In this document: positions 1 through 8,073 of the stretch, one piece after another
Layout of the letters: each line of letters starts with the position of its first letter
Numbering within the stretch: the stretch's first letter is position 1
DNA from: Actinomycetota bacterium
Lineage (GTDB): Bacteria > Actinomycetota > Actinomycetes > Propionibacteriales > Propionibacteriaceae
Assembly (NCBI GenBank): GCA_020161755.1
Contig: JAIUOS010000006.1
Location: 107,960-171,959, forward strand
DNA length: 64,000 bases
Direction of reading: 5' to 3'
Notes under the pieces: model-generated
Database searches by the model: none
Told to the model about the DNA's origin: nothing
What the model saw: the letters and a program-made list of their open reading frames with translations, nothing else
Program-made: the position numbers and the translations under genes

Positions 1-2
1 AG

Positions 3-458
3 GTGGACGGGTTCGGCGGCCGGCTGGCGATGGACGACGCCAACGTTCCGAGCCTGCTCTCGCTGCCCATGCTCGGCTGGTGCAGCCCGCAGGACGAGCT
101 CTACTCGCGGACGCGGGCCTTCGTGCTGTCCGACGCCAACCCCTGCTTCTACGAGGGGTCGGCCGGCGCCGGGGTCGGCAGCCCGCACACGCCGTCCGGA
201 GGAATCTGGCCGATCGCGCTCGCCGTCCAGGGACTCACCGCGACCGATCCCGCGGAGAAGCACGCGATGCTCGACTCCCTGCTGCGCAACGACGCGGGTA
301 CGGGCTACATGCACGAGTCGTTCCAGTGCGACGACCCCGCGCAGTTCACCCGTCCGTGGTTCTCGTGGGCGAACGCGATGTTCTGTGAGTTGGCACTCGA
401 CGTCGTCGGTCGCAGGTCTTACCGCCGGCCCACCCTCCTCAGGGAAGTGCTCGCATGA
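3..458 (+). CDS. GH125 exo-alpha-1,6-mannosidase, C-terminal part (5' end outside window)
   Basis: The open frame runs in from the left edge, so only the last ~150 residues are visible. They carry the signature of glycoside hydrolase family 125 (formerly DUF1237): DDANVPSLLSLP near the start, then GVGSPHTP, then MHESF followed by FTRPWFSWANAMF. Known members are metal-independent exo-alpha-1,6-mannosidases acting on yeast mannan or N-glycan fragments. The stop codon overlaps the start of the next permease gene (ATGA at 455-458), so translation is probably coupled to the transporter. With the GH76 enzyme downstream this points to alpha-mannan oligosaccharide breakdown. Family assignment is secure; whether the full protein has a signal peptide cannot be seen. 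Confidence 0.88.
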   Translation: MDGFGGRLAMDDANVPSLLSLPMLGWCSPQDELYSRTRAFVLSDANPCFYEGSAGAGVGSPHTPSGGIWPIALAVQGLTATDPAEKHAMLDSLLRNDAGTGYMHESFQCDDPAQFTRPWFSWANAMFCELALDVVGRRSYRRPTLLREVLA

Positions 459-1423
459 CCACCCCGGCGGCCACGCGGGAGCGCACGTCCGGCCGCTCCG
501 CAGAGGCGCGTCCGGCACCGTTCCCCCGGCGATCGTCCGGCGGTGTGTCCAAGACGATGCGCCGGCAGGCGGTCAGCGCGTGGCTGTTCCTCTGCGTCCC
601 GATCGTCCTGTTCGTGGTGTTCCTGCTCGTGCCGATCGCGTGGGCGCTGTACCTGAGCTTCACCGACTACGCCGTCATCGGTGACACCACCTGGGTCGGC
701 GCCGCGAACTACGTCCGCATGTGGACCGACCCCTACTTCTGGATCGCGCTGCGCAACACCACCGTGTACACCCTGCTGTACGTGCCGCTCGGCCTGGTGA
801 TCGCCCTAGGGACGGCGCTGCTCCTGAACCGTGACTCGGCCGCCGCGCGCGTCTTCCGGACCCTCTTCTACATCCCGGTCGTCTCCTCGACCGTCGCGAC
901 GGCCTCGATCTGGTTCTGGCTCCTCAATCCCCAGTACGGCATCTTCAACGTGGTCCTAGGCTGGTTCGGCATCGACGGGCCCGCCTGGCTCTACGACTCC
1001 AAGTGGGCGATGTTCGCGATCGTCCTGATGAGCGTGTGGGCCGGCTTCGGAGCCAACATGATCATCTTCCTCGGCGGGCTCCAGGGGGTCTCTCCGGACC
1101 TCAAGGAGGCCGCCCGGCTCGACGGCGCCAACGCGTGGCAGGTGTTCTGGCACGTGACCCTGCCCGGGGTCTCGAAGACGACCTACCTGGTGGCGACGCT
1201 GCTGATCATCGCGGCCTTCCAGGTCTTCGACCAGGCCTACGTCCTGACCAAGGGCGGCCCCGGCAACTCGACGCTCACGCTCGTCTACTACATCTACAAC
1301 CAGGGCTTCGGATCGCTGAAGATGGGCTACGCGTCGGCGATCTCGTTCGTCCTCTTCCTGATCATCCTCGTCTTCTCCCTCGTGAACGCGCGAGTGAGCA
1401 ACGCGAAGGCGGACGGGCGATGA
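455..1423 (+). CDS. CUT1 sugar ABC transporter permease (MalF/UgpA type)
   Basis: A 322-residue inner-membrane permease. A basic cytoplasmic N-terminus of about 40 residues is followed by six predicted membrane segments. The loop that docks the ATPase (EAA loop) reads EAARLDGANAWQVFWHVTLP, near residues 210-230. Length and layout fit the BPD_transp_1 family for oligosaccharide import. The ATG overlaps the stop of the GH125 gene, and its own stop overlaps the start of the second permease, so the genes are one tightly coupled operon. The substrate is inferred from GH125 and GH76 to be alpha-mannosides. No ATP-binding subunit is encoded nearby. Confidence 0.93.
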   Translation: MTTPAATRERTSGRSAEARPAPFPRRSSGGVSKTMRRQAVSAWLFLCVPIVLFVVFLLVPIAWALYLSFTDYAVIGDTTWVGAANYVRMWTDPYFWIALRNTTVYTLLYVPLGLVIALGTALLLNRDSAAARVFRTLFYIPVVSSTVATASIWFWLLNPQYGIFNVVLGWFGIDGPAWLYDSKWAMFAIVLMSVWAGFGANMIIFLGGLQGVSPDLKEAARLDGANAWQVFWHVTLPGVSKTTYLVATLLIIAAFQVFDQAYVLTKGGPGNSTLTLVYYIYNQGFGSLKMGYASAISFVLFLIILVFSLVNARVSNAKADGR

Positions 1424-2328
1424 CCGCCGCGCGCTCCGCCACCACCCCCGTGACCCGCCGTCGGACCCGGCGATCGATCCTCGGCTCGATCGCGTGGTAC
1501 GTCGGGGCCACCCTCATCGCGGTCTGCACGGTCGGTCCGCTCCTGTGGACGATCTCGACCTCGTTGAAGCCGGCTGCGGACATCCTGTCCGGCTACCTCG
1601 AGCTCATCCCGCGAAACCCCACGGTCGAGAACTACGTCACGGTCTTCACCGACACCCCGTTCGCGCGGTACCTGTTCAACTCGATGTTCCTCGCCGTCGC
1701 CGGCACGGTCACGAACGTGGTCTTCGGCAGCATGGGCGGCTACGCGCTCGCGCGGCTCCGGTTCCGCGGGCGCCGGGTGGTGTTCGGCGGCTTCCTCGCC
1801 TCGATGATGATCCCCACCATCGTGACGATGATCCCCACTTTCCTCGTGCTGCGGTTCTTCCCCCTGGCCGGTGGCAACGACATCTTCGGGCAGGGCGGCT
1901 TCGGCTTCATCAACACCTACTGGGCGGTGATCATCCCGTTCGCCGCAGGACCCTTCGCGGTGTTCTTCATGAAGCAGGTGTTCGAAGCGCTGCCGGACGA
2001 GCTCGGGGAGGCCGCGCGTGTCGACGGCGCCGGCGAGTTCCGGATCTTCTCCCGGGTCTACGCACCGCTCGCCCGGACCGGCATGGCCGTGCTCGGGGTG
2101 CTCACCTTCCAGGCCGGCTGGAACAGCTTCCTGTGGCCGCTCATCGTGCTCAACGACCCGTCCCTGTTCACCGTGCAGGTGGCGCTCTCCTCGTTCATCA
2201 CCGAGCACGAGACGAACTACGGCCCGCTGATGGCGGGAACGATCGCGTCCACGATCCCCGTGCTTCTCGTGTTCGTTCTCGCGCAGCGCTACATCGTCCA
2301 GGGGGTGGCCCATACCGCCTCGAAGTGA
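1420..2328 (+). CDS. CUT1 sugar ABC transporter permease (MalG/UgpE type)
   Basis: A 302-residue partner permease. The ATG at 1420 overlaps the previous stop (ATGA). The reading frame stays open far upstream, but that part lies inside the first permease and is a shadow. The protein has a cationic N-terminus, six membrane spans and the EAA loop EAARVDGAGEFRIFSRVYAP near residue 200. MalG-type permeases pair with MalF-type ones to form the translocation pore. The C-terminus ends in the polar VQGVAHTASK. It precedes the solute-binding lipoprotein by 63 bp. Confidence 0.93.
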   Translation: MTAARSATTPVTRRRTRRSILGSIAWYVGATLIAVCTVGPLLWTISTSLKPAADILSGYLELIPRNPTVENYVTVFTDTPFARYLFNSMFLAVAGTVTNVVFGSMGGYALARLRFRGRRVVFGGFLASMMIPTIVTMIPTFLVLRFFPLAGGNDIFGQGGFGFINTYWAVIIPFAAGPFAVFFMKQVFEALPDELGEAARVDGAGEFRIFSRVYAPLARTGMAVLGVLTFQAGWNSFLWPLIVLNDPSLFTVQVALSSFITEHETNYGPLMAGTIASTIPVLLVFVLAQRYIVQGVAHTASK

Positions 2329-2391
2329 CGTCGCGATTTCCGTTTCAACCTCCCTCCCACACATCCAACCCACCAAACCAGAGAGAGATCG

Positions 2392-3648
2392 ATGAATCCC
2401 ATTCACCTCGCCCGGAGCCTCGCCGTCGCCGGCGTCGTCGCCGCGCTCAGCCTGGCGGGCTGCTCGACGCCGAGCCCCGCCCCTGTCGCCGGAGAACCCC
2501 AGAAGGTCACCTTCTGGAGCTCGTGGACCTCGACCGAGCAGGTCGGGCAGCTCGAGCAGCAGATCAGCGCGTACAACGCGTCCCAGGCCAAGTACAAGGT
2601 CGAGTACGTCCCGCAGGAGCTCGTCGAGCAGAAGCTGCTCACCGGCCTGGCCAGCGGCCAGGTGCCCGACCTCGTGCTGTGGGATCGTGGCCAGACCTCG
2701 CTCTACGTGCCCAAGGGCGCCCTCCAGCCGATCGACGAGTTGGTCGCGCGCGACAAGGTCGACCTCTCCGCGCTCTACGACCAGCCCACCAAGGAACTGA
2801 CGGTGGACGGCAAGCTGTACGGCCTGCCGCTCCTGGTCGACGCCCGCGCGGTGTTCTACAACAAGAAGCTGCTCGACGCCGCCGGCGCCAGCGCCCCCAC
2901 CACGTGGGACGAGCTGAAGACGGTCGCGCAGAAGGTCACCACCCGCAAGAAGGGCAAGCTCTCCGTGGCCGGCTTCATGCTGGATGACCCGGGCCTGTTC
3001 AACATGTGGCTCCAGCAGGCCGGCGGCAGCATGCTGACCGACGACCAGCTGAAGACCAACTTCAACAATGACAAGGGTCTGGAGGTGCTCAACTTCTGGA
3101 AGAGCCTCCAGGACGCCGGCGTCTACGAGCAGGGCTTCGGCGAAGGCACCGACCCCTTCTCCGAGGGCAAGGCGGCGATCAAGTACGACGGCCCGTGGAA
3201 CATCGGCAAGTACTCCGCGATCGACGGCTTCGACTACGGCGTGGCGGAGCCGCTGCGGGGTCCGAACGGTGACACCGGTGCGGTCACGGGCGGTTTCGGC
3301 CTGGTCATCCCCAAGGGTGCCAAGATGACCGAGGGTGCCTGGGACTTCATGAAGTGGTGGGCGACGCAGCCCGCGAACGGGGTCTCGTTCGGCAAGATCT
3401 CCGGCTGGATCCCGGCGAACCGGGCGGCCGCGGCCGACCCGCTGTTCACCGCCGACCCCCACTACGCCGCCATCATCAAGGCGCTCGAGTACGCCAAGAT
3501 CCGGCCCACCACCACGGGGTACCAGGACGTCGAGGGCAAGGCCCTGATCCCGGCGCTCCAGAAGTTCATGGCCGGTGAACTCACCGCCCAGGAGGCGCTC
3601 AACGAGGCGCAGCAGCAGGGCGACCAGCTTCTGGCGGACAACCGCTGA
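2392..3648 (+). CDS. Extracellular sugar-binding lipoprotein of the mannoside ABC importer
   Basis: A 418-residue extracellular solute-binding protein (SBP_bac_1 type). The N-terminus is a lipoprotein signal with lipobox LAGC, giving an acylated Cys24. A Ser/Pro-rich linker and the mature fold follow, including the family feature of a strand leading to FYNKKLLDAAG near residue 155. A purine-rich GAGAGAGATCG lies just before the ATG. It would capture oligosaccharides outside the membrane and deliver them to the two preceding permeases. The substrate is inferred only from the neighbouring mannosidases. A strong hairpin directly after the stop may stabilise this mRNA segment and raise its level relative to downstream GH76. 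Confidence 0.92.
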   Translation: MNPIHLARSLAVAGVVAALSLAGCSTPSPAPVAGEPQKVTFWSSWTSTEQVGQLEQQISAYNASQAKYKVEYVPQELVEQKLLTGLASGQVPDLVLWDRGQTSLYVPKGALQPIDELVARDKVDLSALYDQPTKELTVDGKLYGLPLLVDARAVFYNKKLLDAAGASAPTTWDELKTVAQKVTTRKKGKLSVAGFMLDDPGLFNMWLQQAGGSMLTDDQLKTNFNNDKGLEVLNFWKSLQDAGVYEQGFGEGTDPFSEGKAAIKYDGPWNIGKYSAIDGFDYGVAEPLRGPNGDTGAVTGGFGLVIPKGAKMTEGAWDFMKWWATQPANGVSFGKISGWIPANRAAAADPLFTADPHYAAIIKALEYAKIRPTTTGYQDVEGKALIPALQKFMAGELTAQEALNEAQQQGDQLLADNR

Positions 3649-3655
3649 CCGACCC

Positions 3656-3685
3656 GGTGCCGGGCGAGCCTGCTCGCCCGGCACC
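3656..3685 (+). terminator. Perfect 13-bp hairpin between binding protein and GH76
   Basis: GGTGCCGGGCGAG is followed by the loop CCTG and its exact complement CTCGCCCGGCACC. It starts 8 nt after the stop of the binding-protein gene. There is no T-run, so it is more likely a processing or attenuation hairpin inside the operon than a full terminator. Such structures often explain why binding-protein transcripts outnumber those of neighbouring genes. Confidence 0.7.
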
Positions 3686-3705
3686 GTTCCAACCCTGGAG
3701 TGAAC

Positions 3706-4779
3706 ATGACAACCGTGGCCCCCACCGACTGGGCAGAGGCCGCCGACACGGCCCAACGGAGCCTGGACCACTACTTCGGCGCGCCCGAGCCCCAGTTGCT
3801 CAACAACACCTGGCCGCCCGATCCCGCGAGCAACGCCGCGGTGTTCAACTACTGGTGGCTCGCGCACGCGATGGAGGTTCGGCTGGACGCCTACGAGCGT
3901 ACGGGCGACGCGAAGTGGCTTGCCGATGCCGAGCGCACCTACTACAACGTCCGCACGCGCAACGGCGGGTCGCTCTTCAACGACTACTTCGACGACATGC
4001 TCTGGTACGCGCTCGCCATCCTGCGGCTTCGTGACGCGACCGGTGATCCGTCGTACGTCGCCGACGCGGTGGCGATCTGGGACCACGTCGTGGAGCACGG
4101 GTGGAACCCCACCTTCGGCGCGTCCCTGGCCTGGCGCAAGCAACAGCTCTACTACAAGAACACTCCCGCCAACGGCCCGCTCTCGATCCTGTCCTCACGC
4201 CTCGCGGCCAGGACGGCCGACAGCCGCTACCGGCCGATGGCGATTGCCGCCTTCGACTGGATCACGACCACGCTCGCCTCGGCCGACGGTTTCATCGAGG
4301 ACGGGATCAACCGGGAGCAGGACGGCCGCATCGACACCCAGTGGCGGTTCACCTACAACCAGGGTCTGTACGTCGGCGCGGCGCTCGAGCTCTTCCACCT
4401 GACCGGCGAGCGGTCGTACCTCGCCCTGGCTGAGCGGACGGCGACCACCGCCATCGACCAGCTGGCACGCGACGGTGTCTTCCCGGACGAGGGCGACGGC
4501 GGTGACGAGGGCCTCTTCAAGGGGGTGTACTACCGCTACGCGGCCCTGCTGGCCAACGATCCGGAGGTGGATCCGGCGGTGGCCGCACGCCTGTGGGACT
4601 TCCTCCGCAGCAGTACCGACGCGCTGGTCAACTCCGCATACGACGGGCGCTGGCTGCTCGCCGGGAACGACTGGCGGTGCCCGCACGCCGACAAGGTGGC
4701 CTACTCGACCCAGTTGAGTGCCATCATCGCGCTGGAGGCCCGAGCGCAACTCGAGGCCGACGACGCGTCGACTCGGTAG
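3706..4779 (+). CDS. GH76 alpha-1,6-mannanase, intracellular
   Basis: A 357-residue (alpha/alpha)6-barrel glycoside hydrolase. The paired catalytic aspartates of family GH76 are in NDYFDDMLW (Asp96-Asp97), preceded by the aromatic-rich FNYWWLAHAMEV and followed by WGHxx-like helical repeats. GH76 enzymes are endo-alpha-1,6-mannanases or related mannosidases. There is no signal peptide, so the enzyme should act in the cytoplasm on imported mannooligosaccharides. A GTG at 3700 is in frame, but the GGAG at 3697-3700 sits at proper spacing only for the ATG at 3706. It is the last enzyme gene before the regulator and is separated from the binding-protein gene by the hairpin. Confidence 0.88.
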   Translation: MTTVAPTDWAEAADTAQRSLDHYFGAPEPQLLNNTWPPDPASNAAVFNYWWLAHAMEVRLDAYERTGDAKWLADAERTYYNVRTRNGGSLFNDYFDDMLWYALAILRLRDATGDPSYVADAVAIWDHVVEHGWNPTFGASLAWRKQQLYYKNTPANGPLSILSSRLAARTADSRYRPMAIAAFDWITTTLASADGFIEDGINREQDGRIDTQWRFTYNQGLYVGAALELFHLTGERSYLALAERTATTAIDQLARDGVFPDEGDGGDEGLFKGVYYRYAALLANDPEVDPAVAARLWDFLRSSTDALVNSAYDGRWLLAGNDWRCPHADKVAYSTQLSAIIALEARAQLEADDASTR

Positions 4780-4812
4780 CGCATATTACATACATTACTA
4801 TAGGCTCAATAT
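4780..4812 (+). promoter_or_regulatory. AT-rich promoter/operator region of the GntR-type regulator
   Basis: This 33-bp gap is strikingly AT-rich against the very GC-rich surroundings and holds TACATTACTATAGG, with TACTAT as a good -10 candidate about 11 nt before the ATG. No ribosome-binding site is visible, so the regulator may be translated from a very short leader. Autoregulation through this segment is plausible but not shown. Confidence 0.5.
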
Positions 4813-5907
4813 ATGACTGAGGCGCTGTACCAGCAGGTCTACGAACGCGTGCGCGACGACATCCGCTCCCACCGCTTCGAGGTGGGCTCACGGCTGCCGG
4901 CCGAGGCTGAGCTTCTCGCCGAGCACCAAGTCAGCGGGATCACCCTGAAGCGTGCGCTCGACATGCTGCGGGAGGACGGCTACATCGATCGGCGTCCCCG
5001 GCGCGGCACGTTCGTGATCAGCGACGTCGGCTCGAGTGAGAGCGTCCGCGACGCGCGTCCGCCGCTCATCGGGGGTGTCGTCACCAACTTCGACGACTCG
5101 TTCGGGTCCCACATCATCGGCGCGCTGATGGACCCCGACAGTGGCGCCAATGTGGTGTTGAAGCGCAGCCTGGGCGACCGCGACGAGGAGGAGGCGCTGA
5201 TCCGTGCCCTGGTCGCCAGTGAGGTCGAAGGCCTGATCCTCCAGCCCGGCTCGTCGGCCTTCGTCCCGCCGGCGGTGCTCGAGCTCGTCATGCGCCGCTT
5301 CCCGGTGGCGATCCTCGACCGGGTGTTCGAGGGTGTGCCCGTCTCCAGTGTCGTCACCGACAACGTGGACGCGGGTCGGCTGGCCGCGCAGCACCTCATC
5401 GATCTCGGGCACACGCACCTGGGGCTGGTCACGTCGAGCAGCACGGTGACCACCGTGAACGATCGAAGCACGGGGTTCCTCCACGCCCATGCCGCCGCGC
5501 ACATTCCGCACGACGTCGCGAACGAGGCACGCGATCTTGCCTCCACGATTCCCGGTTCGGACGTCCCGGTGGAGGACGACGTGGAGCGGCTCCGAGCCTT
5601 CGTCCGCGCCCGGCCCGAAGTCACCGGCTATGTCGTGACTGAACACAACCTGGCCGTCATCCTCCGGTCCGCGCTCGAACTGGAGGGCCGAGGAGTGCCG
5701 GCCGATGTCGCGATCGTCTCCTTCGACCAACCGGACGTGTTCTACCCGGCGGCCGGGTTCCGGTTCACCCACATCGCCCAGGACCAGGAGCGGATGGGGC
5801 GCGAGGCGATTCGCTTGGTGCGCGACCAGCTGGCTGCGCCCGGCTGTGTGGAGCAGCTCCTCATCCCGGCACGCCTGGTCCAGGGGGACTCGACCGTTCG
5901 GCGCTGA
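4813..5907 (+). CDS. GntR-type HTH regulator with LacI-like sugar-sensing domain (AraR-like)
   Basis: A 364-residue chimeric transcription factor. Residues 4-70 are a winged-helix GntR domain (ALYQQVYERVRDDIRSHRF, then GSRLPAEAELLAEH and GYIDRRPRRGTFV). The remainder is a periplasmic-binding-protein-like effector domain as in LacI/AraR, containing HLIDLGHTHLGLVTSSS and VAIVSFDQPDVF. Proteins with this architecture, such as Bacillus AraR, are sugar-responsive repressors. Its position directly behind the mannoside operon suggests that it senses a mannose-derived ligand and controls this operon. It may be co-transcribed with GH76 or use the AT-rich promoter before it. Confidence 0.88.
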   Translation: MTEALYQQVYERVRDDIRSHRFEVGSRLPAEAELLAEHQVSGITLKRALDMLREDGYIDRRPRRGTFVISDVGSSESVRDARPPLIGGVVTNFDDSFGSHIIGALMDPDSGANVVLKRSLGDRDEEEALIRALVASEVEGLILQPGSSAFVPPAVLELVMRRFPVAILDRVFEGVPVSSVVTDNVDAGRLAAQHLIDLGHTHLGLVTSSSTVTTVNDRSTGFLHAHAAAHIPHDVANEARDLASTIPGSDVPVEDDVERLRAFVRARPEVTGYVVTEHNLAVILRSALELEGRGVPADVAIVSFDQPDVFYPAAGFRFTHIAQDQERMGREAIRLVRDQLAAPGCVEQLLIPARLVQGDSTVRR

Positions 5908-5960
5908 CGCGGGTGGGGCTCGGGACGGGCAGCTATCTCCGCCTAAGATGAGGCGCCATC

Positions 5961-6977
5961 GTGGGAAAGGCAGCAATGGGCAGATCCGGAGCCGGGGGGA
6001 CGCGCTCGGCCACGAGGGACGACGTCGCGCGTCTGGCCGGCGTGAGCACGGCGGTCGTGAGCTACGTGGTCAACGACGGCCCGCGGCCGGTCGCGGCCGC
6101 GACCCGCGAGCGGGTGCTCGACGCGATCGAGCGGCTGGGCTATCGCCCGAACGCCGCCGCCCGGTCGCTGATCACGGGCCGCTCCGGGCTCATCGGACTG
6201 GTCGTGCCCGACCTCGAGAACCAGTACTTCGCCGCGCTCGCCAAGGCGCTGGAGCGGGCCGCGAGCGCCCGCGGGCAGCGGCTCGTCCTCGCGCAGGCCG
6301 ACACCCCCGACTTCGCCGACCTGCTCACGTCGCTCGCCGGCCACCGGCTGGACGGACTGGTCACCGCCGCCCTGCCGACGCTGCGCGGCCTCGCCGAGGC
6401 CGGGTCGGCCCAGTTGCGGGTGGTCCGGATCAGCCAGGCGCCCGGGCTCGAAGGGGTGCCCACCCTGACGCCCGACTACTACACCGGCGGCGCGGCGGCG
6501 GTCGCGCACCTGGTGGAGGTGCACGGCCACAGTCGGATCGCCCTGGTCACCGGCGGGGACGCGGCCGAGCCGCGCGAGCGGGGCTGGCGCGACGCCCTCG
6601 ACGACCGCGGCCTGTCGGCCCGCAGCGTGGTGCGGGTGGAGTGGTCGCCGTCCGGCGGACGCGCTGCCGCCGCCGTCCTGACCGAGCGGCACCCGGACGT
6701 CACGGCCGTGTTCGTCGCGTCCGACCAGCAGGCCGTCGGTGTCCTGGCCGGTCTCCACGCGCTCGGACGGGGAGTGCCGTCCGATCTCGCGTTGGTCGCG
6801 TTCGACGGCTCGGCGGCGTCGGAGTTCACGATCCCGCCGCTCACCACCGCGCAGGTGCCGCTGGACCAGATGGCCGAGGACGCCATCGACGAGCTGCTCG
6901 GCGAGCCCCTCGTCGACCGCGTGTACCCCACGACCCTGGTGATCCGGGAGTCCTGCGGCTGCCCGCTTCCCGACTGA
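5961..6977 (+). CDS. LacI-family transcriptional regulator
   Basis: A 338-residue LacI/GalR repressor. The N-terminal HTH (RDDVARLAGVSTAVVSYVV, residues ~17-35) and hinge helix (GYRPNAAARSL) are followed by the ligand-binding core ending in a Cys-containing SCGCP tail. The GTG at 5961 is used here; an in-frame ATG at 5976 is an alternative. TAAGAT at 5944-5949 could be the -10 box of its own promoter. Its recognition helix and hinge entry are identical over 17 residues to those of the LacI protein at 10350-11417, so both may bind the same operator. The target genes are uncertain. Confidence 0.9.
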   Translation: MGKAAMGRSGAGGTRSATRDDVARLAGVSTAVVSYVVNDGPRPVAAATRERVLDAIERLGYRPNAAARSLITGRSGLIGLVVPDLENQYFAALAKALERAASARGQRLVLAQADTPDFADLLTSLAGHRLDGLVTAALPTLRGLAEAGSAQLRVVRISQAPGLEGVPTLTPDYYTGGAAAVAHLVEVHGHSRIALVTGGDAAEPRERGWRDALDDRGLSARSVVRVEWSPSGGRAAAAVLTERHPDVTAVFVASDQQAVGVLAGLHALGRGVPSDLALVAFDGSAASEFTIPPLTTAQVPLDQMAEDAIDELLGEPLVDRVYPTTLVIRESCGCPLPD

Positions 6978-6995
6978 TCGCCGGCCCTGGGTCGA

Positions 6996-7030
6996 AGCGG
7001 GTGCCGGGGCGCACAGCCCCAGCACCCGCT
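6996..7030. terminator. Bidirectional terminator hairpin
   Basis: AGCGGGTGCCGGGGC and GCCCCAGCACCCGCT form a 15-bp stem with one mismatch around the loop GCACA. It lies between the convergent LacI gene and the small S1-domain gene and could end transcription from both sides. Confidence 0.75.
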
Positions 7031-7036
7031 CGGTCG

Positions 7037-7285
7037 TTACGCCTGCTGGAGGCTCACCCTGCGGTTGTCCGGATCGACGGCGAGCACCCGAACAGTGACG
7101 CGATCGCCCGGGTTGAGGTCGCGGGTGGCCGCGACGTCGGGCAGCAGCCCGTCCACGCCCTCGTCGAACCGGACGAAGGCGCCGAACGGCACGACGGCAC
7201 TCACGATCCCGTCGAGGGTTCCGTCGCTGCGCGCGACGAACGCCTGCCACGCCTCAGCGGACGGCGGTTGGTGTGTGTGGTTCAT
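7037..7285 (-). CDS. Small single S1-domain RNA-binding protein
   Basis: An 82-residue protein made almost entirely of one S1 RNA-binding domain: DGIVSAVVPFGAFVRFDEGVDGLLP, then LNPGDRVTVRVLAVDPDNRRVSL. Small stand-alone S1 proteins of this kind (compare YugI/general stress protein 13) bind RNA or ribosomes, often under stress. The start at 7285 is chosen because AAAGGAGGTGAAG precedes that ATG, an unusually strong ribosome-binding site, which suggests high expression. It converges with the LacI gene and is separated from it by a terminator hairpin. Confidence 0.85.
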   Translation of the reverse strand: MNHTHQPPSAEAWQAFVARSDGTLDGIVSAVVPFGAFVRFDEGVDGLLPDVAATRDLNPGDRVTVRVLAVDPDNRRVSLQQA

Positions 7286-7505
7286 CTTCACCTCCTTTCC
7301 CACGCACGCGTCTGGACTGACGGCGAACGTGGGAGGCGGGCCCCGGGCCCGCGCGGAGCTCAACGCAGAGCCGGGGAACTCTCTGTGCAGCGGCGTGAGG
7401 CCGACCCGGCAGTCATGAGGGAATGCTACCTCCCGCCACTCCCCCGAGCGATACGTCCGGGGCAGCTCGAGGCGCTGAAATGTACAGTTACGCGATTCCC
7501 GCGCC
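7286..7505. other. Intergenic region upstream of the S1 gene with a GC-rich palindrome
   Basis: About 220 bp between the divergent S1 gene and toxin-antitoxin operon with no credible gene. It contains the strong Shine-Dalgarno of the S1 gene (7287-7299) and the palindrome GCGGGCCCCGGGCCCGC at 7336-7352, which on the minus strand would lie in the long 5' leader of the S1 mRNA. A cold-shock-like or autoregulatory leader is possible, but nothing decisive is seen. Confidence 0.4.
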
Positions 7506-7511
7506 TATGAT
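7506..7511 (+). promoter_or_regulatory. -10 box TATGAT of the leaderless toxin-antitoxin operon
   Basis: TATGAT stands 6 nt before the ATG at 7518, the spacing expected if transcription begins at the start codon. The gap GACGGC holds no Shine-Dalgarno sequence. The TGTACA at 7481-7486 lies near the expected -35 region and could be part of an operator. Confidence 0.6.
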
Positions 7512-7517
7512 GACGGC

Positions 7518-7781
7518 ATGACGGAGATGACGGTGAGCGATGCCCGAGCGCGTCTGGCCGACGTCGTGGACGCGGCGCGGGTGGGGCACGACCCGGTGTA
7601 CCTGACGCGGCGCGGGCAGCGAGTGGCGGCGGTCATTGATGCCGACGACCTCGATCGGCTGATCGCGGCCGCGGAGGATCTCGCCGACATCGAGGCGGCT
7701 CGTTCCGCCCGCGCCGAGATCGGCGGGGGTGAGCCCGCCATCCCCTGGGAGCAGGTCAAGGCCGACCTCGGCCTGTCATGA
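7518..7781 (+). CDS. Phd/YefM-family antitoxin
   Basis: An 87-residue type II antitoxin. The N-terminal Phd/YefM fold is recognisable in MTVSDARARLADVVDAA and PVYLTRRGQRVAAVIDADDLDRL. The acidic, probably disordered C-terminal half would wrap around the toxin. Antitoxins of this family bind their own promoter, and the toxin-antitoxin complex usually represses more strongly. The gene appears leaderless, with TATGAT just upstream. Its stop overlaps the toxin start (ATGA), so the pair is translationally coupled. Confidence 0.9.
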   Translation: MTEMTVSDARARLADVVDAARVGHDPVYLTRRGQRVAAVIDADDLDRLIAAAEDLADIEAARSARAEIGGGEPAIPWEQVKADLGLS

Positions 7782-8041
7782 CCTACCGGATCGAGATCGC
7801 ACCCGCCGCCCTCCGGCAGCTTCGCAAGCTCGATCGCCCCGCGCTGCGCCGGGTCCAGGCCGCGATCGAGCTGCTGGCGGTCGAGCCTCGTCCGCGCGGG
7901 GCGAAGAAGCTGGTCGGCGGCGACGGGGAGTGGCGGGTCCGCACGGGCGACCACCGCATCGTGTACGAGTTCCACGATGACGTCCTGCTCGTCCTGGTGG
8001 TCGCCGTCGGGCACCGTCGCGAGGTCTACGAGCGCCGGTAG
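7778..8041 (+). CDS. RelE/ParE-family toxin
   Basis: An 87-residue RelE-type toxin. It shows the compact fold TYRIEIAPAALRQLRKLDRPALRRV, the basic patch PRGAKKLVGGDGEWRVRTGDHRIVYEF and the C-terminal HRREVYER. In RelE-like mRNA interferases these Arg/Lys residues and the late Tyr contact mRNA on the ribosome. The ATG lies within the antitoxin's last codons. ParE-type gyrase inhibition cannot be excluded from sequence alone, but the YEF/HRREVY pattern favours RelE. The pair sits between two unrelated catabolic islands, as is common for mobile toxin-antitoxin modules. Confidence 0.88.
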   Translation: MTYRIEIAPAALRQLRKLDRPALRRVQAAIELLAVEPRPRGAKKLVGGDGEWRVRTGDHRIVYEFHDDVLLVLVVAVGHRREVYERR

Positions 8042-8043
8042 CC

Positions 8044-8068
8044 TCGCCGGGTTGGTCCGCCCCGGCGA
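8044..8068. terminator. Bidirectional hairpin between toxin and alpha-galactosidase genes
   Basis: TCGCCGGG and CCCGGCGA form an 8-bp perfect stem with a 9-nt loop in the 32-bp gap between two converging genes. No T-run follows. Confidence 0.55.
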
Positions 8069-8073
8069 AGCCC

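Noticed and set aside
3656..3685. Operon-ending terminator after the binding-protein gene
   Set aside because: The GH76 gene follows within 20 bp with a good ribosome-binding site and no promoter of its own, so a partial attenuator is more likely than a full terminator.
1327..4143. Very long minus-strand open frame (938 codons) across the mannoside operon
   Set aside because: It runs antisense to four well-supported genes and its product is low-complexity (Arg/Gly/Glu-rich) without any domain; such shadow frames are normal at this GC content.
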